From assembly GCA_041600415.1 (NCBI GenBank), contig JBFIKF010000006.1, forward strand, positions 62,001 through 126,000: a stretch of 64,000 nucleotides of DNA. The letters are read 5' to 3'. The stretch comes from JBFJKD01 sp041600415. GTDB taxonomy: Bacteria > Pseudomonadota > Gammaproteobacteria > Pseudomonadales > Porticoccaceae. The notes under the pieces are model-generated. The model did not search any database, had not been told where the DNA came from, and saw only the letters and a list, made by a program, of their open reading frames with translations. Positions 41,899 to 51,040 of this stretch are shown in pieces (position 1 is the stretch's first letter; every line of letters starts with the position of its first letter). Both the position numbers and the translations under genes were made by a program.

Positions 41899-42789
41899 CT
41901 ACGGCAGGCGACCCATTGCTCCGCTCTGGTAATCCAGCATCGCCTGACGAATTTCCGCAGCTGTATTCATCACAAATGGCCCGGCACCCACAATCGGCTC
42001 TGCTAGTGGCTGGCCGCACAATAACAATGCGTGTAAACCCTGCGCACCACTTATTGCAACGCTGTCTCCCGCAGTGTCAAACAACGCTACCTGTGCCGCA
42101 CTCGCCTGCGCTGAACCACTGACTGTTGCCGCCCCCTCCAGCACCACCAGCATCGCGGTCCAGCCATCAGGAACCGGAAGCTCAACGGGCGTATTACTGG
42201 TTATATTGATATCCCAGGCGTGCAATGGGGTGAACGTTTTGGCAGGTCCTTTCTCGCCCGCATAGTCCCCGGCAATGATGCGCACGGTGCCTTGCGCCTC
42301 CGCCAAATTGATCGTGGGAATGTCCGCATTCCGAATATTCTGATAACGGGGTGGCGTCAGCTTGTCTTTGGCAGGCAAATTCACCCACAGTTGTACCATT
42401 TGAAAAGTGCCACCCTGCCGTGCGAACTCGCGCCCGTGAAATTCTTCATGCACCACGCCGGACGCCGCAGTCATCCACTGCACATCTCCCGGACCAATCG
42501 TGCCACCTCCCCCGGAGGAGTCCCGATGCTCGATTTGCCCGCGATAAACAATTGTCACAGTTTCGAAGCCGCGGTGCGGATGGGCCCCCACACCACGTTT
42601 TTCCCGGGTGGGCTGAAATTCCGTCGGCCCACCGTAATCGAGCAGCAAAAACGGACTCAGCGCAGCACCAGTGTCGGTGTAGGAAAATAATGTGCGTACC
42701 GGAAACCCGTCGCCGACCCAATGTCCCCCATCGCCGCGCATAATCCGGTTTAGCTTGCGAACGGTTTTTGTGTTGCCGAACGAGGCCAT
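41899..42789 (-). CDS. pirin-family bicupin protein
   Basis: A 296-residue pirin. The N-terminal cupin keeps the metal ligands in GAHPHRGFETVTIVYRGQIEHRDS and GVVHEEFHG; the C-terminal cupin (TPLHAWDINITSNTPVELPVPDGW) lacks an evident metal site, as usual. Bacterial pirins act as quercetinases or regulators; which applies here is unknown. The C-terminus GPFVMNTAAEIRQAMLDYQSGAMGRL is typical. Confidence 0.92.
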   Translation of the reverse strand: MASFGNTKTVRKLNRIMRGDGGHWVGDGFPVRTLFSYTDTGAALSPFLLLDYGGPTEFQPTREKRGVGAHPHRGFETVTIVYRGQIEHRDSSGGGGTIGPGDVQWMTAASGVVHEEFHGREFARQGGTFQMVQLWVNLPAKDKLTPPRYQNIRNADIPTINLAEAQGTVRIIAGDYAGEKGPAKTFTPLHAWDINITSNTPVELPVPDGWTAMLVVLEGAATVSGSAQASAAQVALFDTAGDSVAISGAQGLHALLLCGQPLAEPIVGAGPFVMNTAAEIRQAMLDYQSGAMGRLP

Positions 42790-42895
42790 AAGTTACTCAG
42801 TAAATTTGTATCAGCAATCGTAATTGGGGCGCCTGGCCAGCGATCTGCACTTAGTCAATGGGTAAAAGATAGACCACAGTAACAGGCGGCAATCT

Positions 42896-43669
42896 TCAGG
42901 ACCGAAAGCGTGCCACCTGAGCATCCGCCGCTGTGCGCAGCAAGATAGTGTCCGCAGCAATCAGAAAAAAACTGGCCCCCAGCTCGCGATAGCGGGCGGC
43001 AACCACCGGGTCGGCGCAGTACACACCAGCGGGTTTACCGGCGACCCGAATACGGGACAGTGCCTGTTCGACAACGCGATTCACCTCGGGGTGTCCGGGT
43101 TGTCCGAAATAGCCCAGTGCTGCGGCCAGATCGGCAGGGCCCAGAAACACCCCGTCCACGCCGTCCACCGCGCTGATGGCCTCCAGCTCCTGCAACCCGG
43201 CCGGGCTCTCAATTTGCACCAACAGACACAGTTGTTCGGCAACCGCATCGGCATAATTGGACACCCGGCTCCAGTGGGTTGCCCGTGCCAGACCACCCCC
43301 TACCCCGCGCACGCCGGCGGGTGGATAGTGCATGGCGCCCACCAGTTGCCGGGCCTGCTCTGCAGACTCCACCATCGGTAGCAATAAGGTTTGCACACCG
43401 ATGTCCAGCAGTCGCTTGATGGTGGTTGCACTGTGATCCGGCGGGCGCACCGCTGGCTTTACCGGATAAGCGGCCAGCGCCTGTAATTGCGCCAGAATGG
43501 AACGCAAATCGTTGGGGCCGTGTTCGGCGTCAATCAACAGCCAGTCAAAGGCAGTATTTGCCATCAGCTCGGCGCTGTAGGCATCGGCCAGGCCGAGAAA
43601 GGCACCAAGCTGCAAATCCCCGGCCAGCAGCGCCTGTTTAAAGGTGTTGATGGGCATGGCTAAGCTCAT
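42896..43669 (-). CDS. HpcH/HpaI-type class II aldolase
   Basis: Metal-dependent aldolase that splits 4-hydroxy-2-oxo acids into pyruvate and an aldehyde. The 257-residue protein begins MSLAMPINTFKQALLAGDLQLGAFLGLADAYSAELMANTAFDWLLIDAEHGPNDLRS, with the active His in AEHGPND, and has LLPMVESAEQARQLVGAMHYPPAGVRGVGGG and DGVFLGPADLAAALGY with a metal-binding site. The open frame upstream is not homologous. It ends the hydrolase-hydratase-aldolase operon, so it likely does the last step of a meta-cleavage route. Confidence 0.9.
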   Translation of the reverse strand: MSLAMPINTFKQALLAGDLQLGAFLGLADAYSAELMANTAFDWLLIDAEHGPNDLRSILAQLQALAAYPVKPAVRPPDHSATTIKRLLDIGVQTLLLPMVESAEQARQLVGAMHYPPAGVRGVGGGLARATHWSRVSNYADAVAEQLCLLVQIESPAGLQELEAISAVDGVDGVFLGPADLAAALGYFGQPGHPEVNRVVEQALSRIRVAGKPAGVYCADPVVAARYRELGASFFLIAADTILLRTAADAQVARFRS

Positions 43670-43695
43670 GGCAAGTACCTGTACCGAGACTACTA

Positions 43696-44499
43696 TTAGG
43701 TGAAACGAAAGCCCATACTGCCCAGCGGGCCAAAGTCCGCATGAAATGTATCGCCCCGTTCCACAGGCATCAGACGCGTAAACGAACCCCCGAGAATAAT
43801 TTGCCCCGGCTCCAGACCAATATTGTGGCGCGCCAGCCGACGGGCGAGCCACACAATGCCATTGCCCGGATGATTGAGCACCCCCGCCGACAGACCGGTT
43901 TCTTCCACGACGCCATTGCGCGACAGAATGGCGCCGACCCAACGCAAATCCACATCCACGGGCCGTACCGGGCGTCCACCGGTAATAATACCCGCGCAAG
44001 CAGCGTTATCGGCGATGGTGTCTGTAACCTGCCGCCGTCGTCCGCTACTGGGATCAATCCGCTGGGTGCGCGCGTCAATAATTTCGATGGCCGGACTGAC
44101 AAATTCAGTGGCGCGCAATACGTCGGTTAAGGTGATGTGCTCCCCCTGCAGGCGCTCCCCCAGATAAAACGCCAGTTCCACCTCCACCATGGGTACGATA
44201 AAACGATCAAAGGGAATATCGCCCCCGGCTTCGAACACCATGTCGTCAAACAAGGTGCCGTAATCTGGCTCGTCCAGTTGCACGGCCACCTGCATCGCGC
44301 GGGACGTCAAACCAATTTTGCGGCCGACAATGCGGCGTCCCTCCGCGAGCCGCAGCCGCGTCCACTCTTCCTGAATGGCGTAGCCGTCGTCGATGGTCAT
44401 ATCGGGGTGAGCCAGGGACAGCTGTCCGATCGCCTTGCCGCTTTGCAGCGCGCTATTGAGCGCCGCCGCACTTTCGGTAATAACCGTTTTGTTCAACAT
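43696..44499 (-). CDS. 2-oxo-hepta/pentenoate-type hydratase (HpaH/MhpD family)
   Basis: Adds water to a 2-hydroxydienoate, the second step of the lower meta-cleavage pathway. The 267-residue protein has VGRKIGLTSRAMQVAVQLDEPDYGTLFDDMVFEAG, VEVELAFYLGERLQGE, EFVSPAIEIIDARTQRID and ADNAACAGIITGG, closest in look to 2-oxo-hept-4-ene-1,7-dioate hydratase. It lies 18 bases after the hydrolase and 26 before the aldolase. Exact substrate unknown. Confidence 0.9.
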   Translation of the reverse strand: MLNKTVITESAAALNSALQSGKAIGQLSLAHPDMTIDDGYAIQEEWTRLRLAEGRRIVGRKIGLTSRAMQVAVQLDEPDYGTLFDDMVFEAGGDIPFDRFIVPMVEVELAFYLGERLQGEHITLTDVLRATEFVSPAIEIIDARTQRIDPSSGRRRQVTDTIADNAACAGIITGGRPVRPVDVDLRWVGAILSRNGVVEETGLSAGVLNHPGNGIVWLARRLARHNIGLEPGQIILGGSFTRLMPVERGDTFHADFGPLGSMGFRFT

Positions 44500-44517
44500 G
44501 GCCCGGGGTCTGACCGC

Positions 44518-45366
44518 TTAATGACCGTTAAAGTGGTTGACCATTAGCGGGAGCATCGCATCCCAGCGTTGGGTTTGCGCCCAGTGCCCGCAGCGATCCA
44601 GCACGTGCAGCTCCGCGTGCTTTAAATGCTCGAGAAAATACAGGCTGGTTTCCAGGGGCACGATACGATCCTGCCGGCCGTGCACAATGGCAAATTCGTG
44701 GGGCATGCGCTGCAGCGCAGATGGCGGCAGAATCAGCTCGTCCATCCCGGCGCGCATGGCGGCAAACATAATTTCCTGGACCGCACGCACTTTCGGATCC
44801 GTGGCAACGCTAAACCGGGTTTGCACAATATCCTCGATTTCCGGCATCAAGCTGGGGTCGTAGACAAAGCTGTGCATCATCTCGCGATAACGACCAATGC
44901 GCGGATCCTCGTAGAAGGTCAGAAGGCGGGACATTTCCGAGGTCCAGGTCATGGGTGCGCCGATAGCGCCCATCAACAATACCTTGTTAAAGCGCTCGGG
45001 TGCTTCCAGTGTCAGGTGCAAAGCGAGGGCACCGCCCATGGAGTTGCCCACCATATGCGCCTGTTCAATGTTCAATTCGTCCATTAATGCTTTCACCTGT
45101 TCTACCCTCAGGCCAATCCATCCAGCGATATGCCCGGGCAAATCTTTCGGCAAATCGGACTGACCAAAGCCGATAAGATCCGGTGCGACCACGTAGAAAT
45201 GCTCGGCCAGATCAGGCGCACAGCGCTGCCAGTTAGACATCGCGCTCGCGCCGGGCCCGGCACCGTGCAATAAAATCACAGCGGGGTTTTTGGGATCGCC
45301 AGCCAACAGACAGTGACTCGCCAATACCCCGGAGGCAATTTTCTTTTCCACAGTCGGGTGACTCAT
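44518..45366 (-). CDS. alpha/beta hydrolase, meta-cleavage product hydrolase-like
   Basis: A 282-residue hydrolase. The oxyanion segment VILLHGAGPGASAMSNW, nucleophile elbow GNSMGGALA (Ser), acid GRQDRIVPL and base CGHWAQTQRW make it close to MhpC/BphD-type C-C hydrolases of ring-fission products. AAGGAG stands before the ATG at 45366, which rules out the longer frame. First gene of the three-gene operon; the upstream 200 bases hold no other gene. Confidence 0.9.
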   Translation of the reverse strand: MSHPTVEKKIASGVLASHCLLAGDPKNPAVILLHGAGPGASAMSNWQRCAPDLAEHFYVVAPDLIGFGQSDLPKDLPGHIAGWIGLRVEQVKALMDELNIEQAHMVGNSMGGALALHLTLEAPERFNKVLLMGAIGAPMTWTSEMSRLLTFYEDPRIGRYREMMHSFVYDPSLMPEIEDIVQTRFSVATDPKVRAVQEIMFAAMRAGMDELILPPSALQRMPHEFAIVHGRQDRIVPLETSLYFLEHLKHAELHVLDRCGHWAQTQRWDAMLPLMVNHFNGH

Positions 45367-45569
45367 ATCGTGCTCCTTAAACTTGGCCAAACACCGGCGA
45401 GCGTTACGTTAATCACAGGAAAACATCTCTATGCAAATGCTTGCTGGCGTTGCTTATCGTTATCCTGCACACGCACACCGCAAACGGGGGAATTGTGTCG
45501 AGCAGCGTTTCGAACAGAGTCGGATAATACCTGCCCATCCAGTTATAAACAACCGCGCCGCAACGCTAC

Positions 45570-46667
45570 CTATCCGTCCTCGTTCCACGCGCTTTCAGCA
45601 CGTTTTTTACGCATCACCGACAACGTGGTCACCAACAGAGTGAGCAGGGTTAACGGGATCGCAAAGTACAGCATCGCCGCGCTATAGATCCCCACAGCGT
45701 CGTGGTGCGTCGCGGCCAGAAGCAGGTACAGGGTGTAGGCAAGATAGTACCCGAACAATAACGCGCCCTCCCAGCGGCTGATCACTCCACCGGTAAAAAA
45801 AATTGGCAGGCACACGAACGCGACGACAATCATAATGGGCATATCGAACGCGATCACCGCGCTGGAAACTGCTATACCCACGGGAGAAACCGCACTCGCC
45901 ACACCCAATACGCACATTAGATTGAACAGATTGCTACCGACAATATTGCCAACCGCGATATCCCGCTCGCCACGCACGCTGGCGACCACTGACGTTACCA
46001 GCTCCGGTAGCGACGTTCCCGCCGCTACGATGGTTAACCCGATAACCAGCTCACTCACTCCAAAGTAGTGTGCAATAATCACCGCACTGTCGACCAACCA
46101 TTTCGATCCGAGCACCAACAACGCCAGTCCGCCCGCGACCAGCGCGCCATTCAACAACCAGCGGTTGGCGACCTGTTCGCGCACACCAAACTCTCGAGCG
46201 TATTCATCTTGCACCTGCGCACTTTCTGTACGGCTGCGTTTGAACAGCACAGCGATATAGAACAGCAACCCGACAAATAGCAACATTCCCTCGACACGAC
46301 TAATGCGCCCATCCAGCGCCAACAGCATCACCACAATCGAGACCCCAATCATCAGCGGCACATCCATCCGTATCAGCTGTTGGGATACTGCCAGTGGCGC
46401 CACCAGTGCCGACAGGCCAAGGATAAACAACACATTAAAAATATTGCTGCCGATCACATTGCCAAGCGCAATACCCGGCTGGTGGGTCAGGGCCGCCTTG
46501 ACACTAATCGCCAGTTCCGGCGCACTGGTCCCAAACGCCACAACGGTTAACCCGATGATTAACGGCGATATACCCAGCGCACTGGCCATACGAGAACTGC
46601 CGCGCACCAGAGCTTCTGCCCCGATGACCAGAAAACCGAGGCCCAGCACAAATAAAAGAATTGCCAT
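45570..46667 (-). CDS. calcium/sodium antiporter family protein (YrbG-like)
   Basis: Inner-membrane CaCA exchanger with about ten membrane segments. The two inverted alpha repeats are plain: GLTVVAFGTSAPELAISVKAAL with GNVIGSNIFNVLFILG, and GLTIVAAGTSLPELVTSVVASVRG with GNIVGSNLFNLMCVLG. 365 residues, somewhat longer than E. coli YrbG. A charged loop near residue 150 separates the halves. Divergent from ubiE. The transported ion pair is assumed from the family. Confidence 0.92.
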   Translation of the reverse strand: MAILLFVLGLGFLVIGAEALVRGSSRMASALGISPLIIGLTVVAFGTSAPELAISVKAALTHQPGIALGNVIGSNIFNVLFILGLSALVAPLAVSQQLIRMDVPLMIGVSIVVMLLALDGRISRVEGMLLFVGLLFYIAVLFKRSRTESAQVQDEYAREFGVREQVANRWLLNGALVAGGLALLVLGSKWLVDSAVIIAHYFGVSELVIGLTIVAAGTSLPELVTSVVASVRGERDIAVGNIVGSNLFNLMCVLGVASAVSPVGIAVSSAVIAFDMPIMIVVAFVCLPIFFTGGVISRWEGALLFGYYLAYTLYLLLAATHHDAVGIYSAAMLYFAIPLTLLTLLVTTLSVMRKKRAESAWNEDG

Positions 46668-46905
46668 AGCGTAATCAAATCAATGTAGCGGTGATGGATC
46701 GTCGGCCATCCGCGACCCCAGGGCGCCTATCTTACTGCGAAATCCATAACCTGCGCAGCCAGACGAAGCTTGCAGGCATCCGACACCAGCCACTTGCCTG
46801 TATCCATTTGCAAAGCCCGGCTACCTTCGGCGGCCATGGTTCACGGCACAGGGTGAGCGTGTACAATGTGCGGCCAACCACTTGCTTGAGTTGCACCCGC
46901 CACAA

Positions 46906-47655
46906 ATGGATAAACGCGATACCACGCACTTCGGTTTTCAGGACATTCCCGCCGCAGAAAAAGCCGGGCGGGTAGCCGATGTATTTCACTCTGTGGCGCC
47001 TAAATATGACTTAATGAACGACTTAATGTCTGCGGGCGTGCACCGCCTGTGGAAACAGGCGACCATCCAATCCTCCGGGGTACGGCCAGGACACAGCGTT
47101 CTGGATATCGCTGGGGGCACCGGTGATCTGGCCCTGAAATTCGCGCGCCTGGTGGGCCAGGATGGCCGGGTAATACTGGCGGATATTAACGCATCGATGC
47201 TCAAGATCGGTCGCGACCGTTTGCTCGACAAGGGTATTGCGGGCAATCTGTGCGTGGTGCAGGCCGATGCCGAAAGTCTGCCCTTTGCGGACAACACGTT
47301 TCACTGTATTTCCATCGCATTCGGCCTGCGCAACGTCACCGACAAAGCTCGAGCACTGGCAGATATGCACCGGGTGTTGAAACCCGGCGGACGTTTGCTG
47401 GTGCTGGAATTTTCCAAACCGGTTAGCCCCGCACTGGCAAAACTCTACGATGCCTATTCGTTTCACCTGCTGCCAAAAATCGGCGAACTGGTGACCAAAG
47501 ACGCGGACAGCTATCGCTATCTCGCCGAATCCATTCGCAAACATCCGGATCAGGAAACCCTGCTGCAAATGTTGTGCGACGCGGGACTGGAGCGCTGCGA
47601 CTATCAGAATATGACCGGCGGCATTGTCGCTCTGCACCGGGGCATCAAGCCGTGA
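46906..47655 (+). CDS. ubiE: ubiquinone/menaquinone C-methyltransferase UbiE
   Basis: SAM-dependent methyltransferase for the C-methylation step of ubiquinone synthesis. The 249-residue protein has FHSVAPKYDLMNDLMSAGVHRLWK, the SAM site LDIAGGTGDLALKFARLVG, ITIAFGLRNVTD-type motif (SIAFGLRNVTDKARAL) and VLEFSKPVSPALAKLYDAYSFHLLPKIGEL. The ATG at 46906 is the family start. Its stop overlaps the ubiJ GTG. Confidence 0.97.
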   Translation: MDKRDTTHFGFQDIPAAEKAGRVADVFHSVAPKYDLMNDLMSAGVHRLWKQATIQSSGVRPGHSVLDIAGGTGDLALKFARLVGQDGRVILADINASMLKIGRDRLLDKGIAGNLCVVQADAESLPFADNTFHCISIAFGLRNVTDKARALADMHRVLKPGGRLLVLEFSKPVSPALAKLYDAYSFHLLPKIGELVTKDADSYRYLAESIRKHPDQETLLQMLCDAGLERCDYQNMTGGIVALHRGIKP

Positions 47656-48290
47656 CCGATCACTTGATGGCGAAAGCCTGCGCACAGGCGTCACGCCTGA
47701 TTAACAACGCGTTGCGCCACGATCCGACTACGGTAAATGGCCTGGCGCGGCTGCGCGGTAAAGTACTGAGAGTGGAGTCAACGTGGCCGCCCTTTATGGT
47801 CAACATTACCTGTCATGCCAGCGGAGTCGAATTGAGTGGCACTCGGGAACCCGCGGCCGATGTCACATTGCGCGGCACGGCGCTGGCGCTGGCAATACTT
47901 GCGACAGAGAGCGCCGACAGCACCACTTTCGCCGCCAGCGGCGTGACAGTCAGTGGCGATCAGGATGTACTGCGCAGCGCCCGACAGCTTGCGCTGGGAC
48001 TCAATATCGACTGGGAAGCCGCCCTTGCCGGGCTGGTCGGCGATATTCCAGCCCATCTGGTGGGACGAGCAGTGCGCCAAACCCGGCACTGGGGTCGCGA
48101 CGCAGCCCAGCGTGCCACCACCGGCCTGGCGGACTACGTCAAACACGAAGTGCGCCTGACCCCATCGCCGCTGGAAGTCGACGAATTATCGGCACAGATC
48201 CGGTGCCTCGCAGACGACACCGAGCGACTTGCCGCGCGCTTGACCCTGTTACAAACCCGCGTGGAAAAACCCGCGCCGAACTTGCACTGA
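47652..48290 (+). CDS. ubiJ: ubiquinone biosynthesis accessory factor UbiJ (SCP2 domain)
   Basis: Lipid-binding accessory protein of the aerobic Ubi complex. The 212-residue protein has an N-terminal SCP2-like domain (LARLRGKVLRVESTWPPFMVNITCHASGVEL; AADVTLRGTALALAIL) and a C-terminal helical part with a coiled coil (EVDELSAQIRCLADDTERLAARLTLLQTRVEK). The GTG at 47652 overlaps the ubiE stop by four bases; an ATG 15 bases on is possible. The ubiE-ubiJ-ubiB order supports the name. Confidence 0.92.
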   Translation: MTDHLMAKACAQASRLINNALRHDPTTVNGLARLRGKVLRVESTWPPFMVNITCHASGVELSGTREPAADVTLRGTALALAILATESADSTTFAASGVTVSGDQDVLRSARQLALGLNIDWEAALAGLVGDIPAHLVGRAVRQTRHWGRDAAQRATTGLADYVKHEVRLTPSPLEVDELSAQIRCLADDTERLAARLTLLQTRVEKPAPNLH

Positions 48291-48291
48291 T

Positions 48292-49902
48292 ATGTCCAAC
48301 GTCATCCGTTTGTTCACTATTGCGCGAGTCGCCTTGCGTTACCGTCTCGACACTTATTGCGCACAGACACCGCTGCCCGCGTCCGCCCGTGCGTTGCTGG
48401 CGCTGTTGCGCTTGTTACCTGCACCCCGCGATGCCCGTGGCGTGCGACTACGGCGCGCGCTGGAGGATCTCGGCCCCATTTTTGTCAAGTTCGGCCAGCT
48501 ACTTTCCACCCGCCCAGATTTGATACCCGCTGACATCTGTCAGGAACTGGACCAGCTTCAGGACAATGTACCACCGTTTTCCAACACGCAATTTGTCACC
48601 ATTGTCGAACGGGCGCTGGGTAAGCCGGTCGAGCAGGCATTTCTCAGTTTTGAACGAGAGCCACTGGCCTCCGCCTCCCTCGCCCAGGTGCATGCGGCCG
48701 TACTGGTGGACGGGCGCGAGGTGGTGGTGAAAGTGATTCGACCCGGCATTGAAACAGTCATTGAGCAGGACACCAATCTGTTGCTCGGGGTCGCACGCCT
48801 GGTAGAAAAGTACAGCATCGACGGCCAACGATTACGCCCGGTGGAGGTCGCGGAAAACTACCGGACCACCATTTTTGACGAATTGAACTTACAGCGGGAG
48901 GCGGCCAACGCGTCTATCTTGCGCCGCAATTTCGAGCACTCAGCAATGCTGTATGTACCGGCTGTGTACTGGCCATACACCAACGAAAACATGCTGGTCA
49001 TGGAGCGGATTCACGGCACGCCCGTGACCAGGGTCGCCGAGCTTGCGGCCTGTGGTACGGATTTCAAGGTACTCGCGGAACGTGGCGTGGAAATTTTCTT
49101 TACCCAGGTTTTCGAGCACAACTTTTTTCATGCGGATATGCACCCAGGTAATATTTTTGTCGACACCACGAACCCGCGTCTGCCTAAATATATCGCCGTC
49201 GACTGCGCTATTATCGGCACCCTTTCCGAGGCCGACCAGTATTATCTGGCGCGCAATTTATTGGCAATTTTTCGCCGCGACTATCGTCAGGTCGCGGAAC
49301 TGCATGTGCTGTCGGGCTGGGTGCCGGAAGATACGCCAATCAATGAATTTGAAGCCGCTATTCGCACCGTATGTGAACCAATCTTTGAACGCCCGTTAAA
49401 GGATATTTCCTGCGCGCAGATGCTGATCAATCTGTTTCGCACCGCGCAGCGTTTTAACACGGAAATTCAGCCGTCACTGGTGTTACTGCAAAAAACCCTG
49501 CTGAATATCGAGGGTCTTGGCCGACAGCTTTATCCCGATCTGGATTTATGGGCCACTGCCCATCCGTTTATGGAGCGCTGGCTGAAAAAACGTCTGCACC
49601 CCAGCGCCCTGCTGGCAACCTTAAAACGCCACGGACCGGAATGGCTGGAGCAATTTCCCCAGGTACCGCAACTGCTGTTTCAGGCCCTGCAGCAAATCAA
49701 GCATCTCGATGAAACCGTTAACGCCCAGGTTCGACCACCCACACCACCACGGCGTCGAAAATATTTGTGCTGGCTCGGCGCCGCGAGCCTGGGTATTGGA
49801 TTAGGTTCTGCATATAGTTTGTGGCAGCCGGTCATCGCGCAGACGCCTGCCGCCAGCCTGATGCTCGTAGCGATTGGTGCGCTGTTGTTACTACTTCGAT
49901 GA
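48292..49902 (+). CDS. ubiB: ubiquinone biosynthesis atypical kinase/ATPase UbiB
   Basis: Membrane-bound atypical kinase-like ATPase that supports ubiquinone synthesis. The 536-residue protein has the KxGQ region (GPIFVKFGQLLSTRPDLIP), the Ala-rich nucleotide loop (PLASASLAQVHAAVL), ELNLQREAANAS, the catalytic HADMHPGNIFVD and CAIIGTLSEADQYYLARN, and two C-terminal membrane segments after residue 490. It starts one base after ubiJ. Confidence 0.96.
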   Translation: MSNVIRLFTIARVALRYRLDTYCAQTPLPASARALLALLRLLPAPRDARGVRLRRALEDLGPIFVKFGQLLSTRPDLIPADICQELDQLQDNVPPFSNTQFVTIVERALGKPVEQAFLSFEREPLASASLAQVHAAVLVDGREVVVKVIRPGIETVIEQDTNLLLGVARLVEKYSIDGQRLRPVEVAENYRTTIFDELNLQREAANASILRRNFEHSAMLYVPAVYWPYTNENMLVMERIHGTPVTRVAELAACGTDFKVLAERGVEIFFTQVFEHNFFHADMHPGNIFVDTTNPRLPKYIAVDCAIIGTLSEADQYYLARNLLAIFRRDYRQVAELHVLSGWVPEDTPINEFEAAIRTVCEPIFERPLKDISCAQMLINLFRTAQRFNTEIQPSLVLLQKTLLNIEGLGRQLYPDLDLWATAHPFMERWLKKRLHPSALLATLKRHGPEWLEQFPQVPQLLFQALQQIKHLDETVNAQVRPPTPPRRRKYLCWLGAASLGIGLGSAYSLWQPVIAQTPAASLMLVAIGALLLLLR

Positions 49903-49954
49903 TACTGTCATAATTCCAGCCACCACCCGGCGCAGCGCGCAACGAGACTGACCT

Positions 49955-50389
49955 ATGACCGACAATAAAACGGATTTTCTCGATGTGGTCGCCTGGAATA
50001 CTGACGGCCTTGCCCCCGCCATCGCCCAGGATGCCACCAGTAAACGAGTACTGATGATGGCCTGGATGAACCGCGAGTCCCTGGCTCTCACCGTTGCCGA
50101 AGGCCGGGCCGTTTACTGGTCCCGCTCCCGTCAGAAATTGTGGCGCAAGGGAGAATCCTCCGGACATGTGCAGACCATCCGGGAAATCCGTCTGGACTGC
50201 GACAACGACGCCATTTTGTTGAGTGTGGAGCAGGTAGAGGGCATTGCCTGCCACACCGGGCGCCAGGCATGCTTTTACCAGGTGTTAAAGAGTGGGCAGT
50301 GGCAAACAGTGGATCCAGTACTGAAAAATCCGCAGCCCGCCGCCATCGAACGTGTAGCCGATGGCGAACCGGGAAATAGCCATGAATGA
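49955..50389 (+). CDS. hisI: phosphoribosyl-AMP cyclohydrolase
   Basis: Third step of histidine synthesis, opening the adenine ring. The 144-residue protein has RVLMMAWMNRESLALTVAEGRAVYWSRSRQKLWRKGESSGHVQ, the Mg-binding DCDND and the zinc cysteines in GIACHTGRQACFY. It is separate from hisE, which overlaps its end by eight bases. Confidence 0.96.
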   Translation: MTDNKTDFLDVVAWNTDGLAPAIAQDATSKRVLMMAWMNRESLALTVAEGRAVYWSRSRQKLWRKGESSGHVQTIREIRLDCDNDAILLSVEQVEGIACHTGRQACFYQVLKSGQWQTVDPVLKNPQPAAIERVADGEPGNSHE

Positions 50390-50732
50390 CAAGTTGACGA
50401 CAAACGATATTCTGCAGCAGCTCACCGCGATTCTGGAGGAGCGTAAAACTGGCAATCCAGAACAATCCTATGTAGCCAGTTTACACGCCAAAGGACTGAA
50501 CAAAATACTCGAAAAAGTCGCCGAAGAGTGTGCCGAGACACTATTGGCCGCAAAGGACGCCGCCGTCAGTGGCGAGCGCGAAAACCTTGTCTACGAAACC
50601 GCCGACCTGTGGTTTCACACGCTGGTAATGCTGTCTCACTTGGGGGAGAATGCGCAAGCCGTACTGGCGGAGTTAAGCCGCCGTTTCGATATTTCCGGGC
50701 TGGATGAAAAAGCCAGCCGCAGCAAAAACTAG
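50382..50732 (+). CDS. hisE: phosphoribosyl-ATP pyrophosphatase
   Basis: Second step of histidine synthesis. The 116-residue all-helical protein reads MNDKLTTNDILQQLTAILEERKTGNPEQSYVASLHAKGLNKILEKVAEECAETLLAAKD and ends with LVYETADLWFHTLVML, the MazG-like metal-binding pattern. The ATG at 50382 lies in the hisI stop region; the earlier in-frame start is within hisI. Confidence 0.95.
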   Translation: MNDKLTTNDILQQLTAILEERKTGNPEQSYVASLHAKGLNKILEKVAEECAETLLAAKDAAVSGERENLVYETADLWFHTLVMLSHLGENAQAVLAELSRRFDISGLDEKASRSKN

Positions 50733-50743
50733 CGGAGAAGATT

Positions 50744-50992
50744 ATGGGACTGGGTGGTATTAGTATCTGGCAGCTGCTGATCATTCTGGTGATCGTGATG
50801 TTGATTTTCGGTACCAAGCGCCTCAAAAATATGGGCGGTGACCTGGGCGGCGCGATCAAGGGTTTCAAGCAGGCCGTGACCAGCGACGACGACAAAACCG
50901 AAGACGCGGACGAAAAGGACGAGACCGTCGCGACCAAAACTGCGGATGCCGCAAAAACTACCGCGCAGGGCGACGCCGACAAAACCTCCTGA
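50744..50992 (+). CDS. tatA: Tat translocase subunit TatA
   Basis: Pore-forming subunit for export of folded proteins. The 82-residue protein has the N-terminal membrane helix (ISIWQLLIILVIVMLIFGTKRL), the FGTKRLKNMGGDLGGAIKGFK amphipathic helix and an acidic, lysine-rich tail. It starts 11 bases after hisE and heads tatABC. Confidence 0.96.
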   Translation: MGLGGISIWQLLIILVIVMLIFGTKRLKNMGGDLGGAIKGFKQAVTSDDDKTEDADEKDETVATKTADAAKTTAQGDADKTS

Positions 50993-51040
50993 ACCCGACG
51001 ACGCCAATTCAAGGGCCGCTAGCGGCCAGGTTCCCGACCG

